A stretch of DNA of 5,595 nt from Fidelibacterota bacterium (GTDB taxonomy: Bacteria; Fidelibacterota; Marinisomatia; SCGC-AAA003-L08; D37C17). Where the stretch lies: positions 11,067 to 16,661 of the forward strand of contig PAJD01000020.1 of NCBI GenBank assembly GCA_002705605.1. The letters are read 5' to 3'. Position numbers and translations under genes: made by a program. Below, piece by piece: positions 4,817 through 5,595 of the stretch (position 1 is its first letter; the number at the start of each line of letters is the position of its first letter). Under the pieces are notes generated by a model. The model ran no database searches and was not told the origin of the DNA. It saw only the letters and a list, made by a program, of their open reading frames with translations.

Positions 4817-5235
4817 GTTTTTTATTATTTACAAATTTCTTTCTTTCATCCGTAATGTTTGGTGTTATTATTATTACTCAATTTGTTTCTTACCCTATTT
4901 TTTCAAAAGTTGAAATGAGCAATTTTGCTACATATCATGATGATTATGTTAGAAGAATCTCTTTCATTGTAGTACCTGCAATGGTAGTTGAATTGTTTAT
5001 TTCAGCTTTTATTTACTTTTATTTTACAACATTAAATTCATTGTTAATATTTTTATCATTAATATTTATTTTTATATCAACATTTATAATTCAAGTTCCC
5101 ATCCATAATAAAATAAAATTTAGAGGTAGAAGATTTTTATTTAATCGTTTAGTAAAAACTAATATGATAAGAACATTTTTCTGGTTTTTAAAATGCATTT
5201 TTTCATTTTTAATAATAGTTGAGGAGGTATTATGA
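4813..5235 (+). CDS. Conserved four-span membrane protein of unknown function
   Basis: A 140-aa integral inner-membrane protein with about four hydrophobic segments: roughly 3-25, 51-70, 73-95 and 119-137. Polar signatures between them are Q23 with Y27-P28-I29-F30, Y41-H42, Y45-x2-R48-I49-S50, P55-x-M57-x2-E60, Q94-V-P96-I-H98, and R112-L-V-K-T-N117 with I119-R120-T121 and W124. This pattern resembles an uncharacterised family of about 140-150 aa that I recall next to SDR oxidoreductases and cryptochrome/photolyase or carotenoid genes; no domain name is claimed. Membrane-embedded His, Glu and Arg could bind a cofactor or substrate, which is inference. No Shine-Dalgarno site precedes the ATG; translation is likely coupled through the ATGA overlap with the upstream 49-aa gene, and the next gene starts in another ATGA at 5232-5235. 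Confidence 0.8.
   Translation: MSFLLFTNFFLSSVMFGVIIITQFVSYPIFSKVEMSNFATYHDDYVRRISFIVVPAMVVELFISAFIYFYFTTLNSLLIFLSLIFIFISTFIIQVPIHNKIKFRGRRFLFNRLVKTNMIRTFFWFLKCIFSFLIIVEEVL
5222..5228 (+). promoter_or_regulatory. Perfect Shine-Dalgarno site for the SDR gene
   Basis: AGGAGGT ends three bases before the ATG at 5232, inside the end of the upstream coding region. It is the only full-consensus site in the window and sets the SDR start. The spacing is shorter than the usual 5-8 bases, and the upstream stop TGA overlaps the ATG. Confidence 0.75.
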
Positions 5236-5595
5236 ATATAGTAATTTTAGGTGCAACAGGCGGTATTGGTCAGTGTTTAAGTAAAGAGTTATCAATTAAG
5301 AACAATATATTTATAGGATCAAGAAAAATTGATAAAGTAAATACTCTAATAAGAAATTTAGATAATGTGAATGCTATCTCCGGAGATTCTGTTGATGCTA
5401 CAAGTTTCGAGCAAATTGAAATTTTTTTAGAAAAAGCAAATAGTTTTTTAGGTTCAATTGATTCTATAATTAATTGCACAGGTTCTTTATTATTAAAACC
5501 AGCTCATTTAACTACTGAGAATGAATTAAATGATACTTTTAAAATTAATGTATTTAGTTGTTTCGGAATTTTAAAGTATGGATTTAAATATCTTA
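5232..5595 (+). CDS. Short-chain dehydrogenase/reductase (SDR), N-terminal part
   Basis: The open frame from ATG 5232 runs 121 codons to the window edge, so about half of a usual 230-250-aa classical SDR is present. It begins MNIVILGATGGIGQ, a first beta strand plus the TGxxxGxG dinucleotide-binding loop (residues 9-13 are TGGIG), followed by G-S-R (29-31) at the end of strand two, where a basic residue often favours NADPH. NCTG (around 86-89) stands for the NNAG motif, followed by SLLLKPAHLT, and then the conserved Asn of the helix-4 region (KINVF). The catalytic Ser-Tyr-Lys would lie beyond the edge and cannot be checked. The NCxGS-LLKPAHLT stretch is one I associate with SDRs in CarH/LitR-type light-response clusters, giving the operon its likely theme. 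The substrate is unknown. It is coupled to the membrane gene by an ATGA overlap. Confidence 0.9.
   Translation, partial: MNIVILGATGGIGQCLSKELSIKNNIFIGSRKIDKVNTLIRNLDNVNAISGDSVDATSFEQIEIFLEKANSFLGSIDSIINCTGSLLLKPAHLTTENELNDTFKINVFSCFGILKYGFKYL

Noticed and set aside
5270..5479. 69-codon minus-strand ORF
   Set aside because: It is antisense to the SDR, which shows the TGxxxGxG and NCTG motifs.

Overview
The window is a strongly AT-rich bacterial segment with small AT-only spacers. The organism cannot be named from it. The best guess is an uncultivated, streamlined (possibly marine) bacterium of the FCB group (Bacteroidota or Marinimicrobia-like). The reasons are the surface lipoprotein that starts with a Cys-x4-PPSGG segment followed by an SbsA-type Ig-like domain, the very low GC, and weak or absent Shine-Dalgarno sites on most genes. 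One textbook AGGAGGT site before the last gene argues against a typical Bacteroidota.

Layout. (1) 1-257, minus strand: the N-terminal part of a YqgE/AlgH family protein, cut by the window edge. A perfect 13-bp inverted repeat touches its start codon. (2) 342-2928, plus strand: a two-gene unit of a large Ig-like lipoprotein and a mannose-1-phosphate guanylyltransferase (GDP-mannose synthesis), overlapping by 8 bp. (3) 3021-3135: tRNA-Asn(GTT) with a strong intrinsic terminator. (4) 3136-3707: an accessory-looking stretch with a tandem 13-bp ATTAGTACCCCAA repeat, then a 101-codon orphan ORF bracketed by two 46-bp direct repeats that differ at one base. (5) 3708-4562, minus strand: a DNA-binding regulator built like CarH/LitR (MerR-type HTH, four-helix cobalamin cap, Rossmann domain) that appears to have lost the cobalt-ligating His. 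(6) 4563-4666: a divergent control region with two copies of a 15-bp TCGTGYAAWACGTGY element facing opposite ways. (7) 4667-5595, plus strand: a tightly coupled operon of a 49-aa single-span membrane protein, a 140-aa four-span membrane protein and an SDR oxidoreductase that runs off the window. Each junction is a 4-bp ATGA overlap.

How the genes work together. The regulator and the divergent operon probably form one light- or stress-responsive module, because small membrane protein plus SDR pairs are, from memory, companions of CarH/LitR-type regulators and photolyases. The altered B12 pocket suggests that the signal may no longer be adenosylcobalamin. A long plus-strand hairpin (4708-4791), whose only non-Watson-Crick pairs are G-U, lies inside the small-protein gene and may control translation of the operon. 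No insertion sequence, transposase, integrase, CRISPR array or rRNA is visible.
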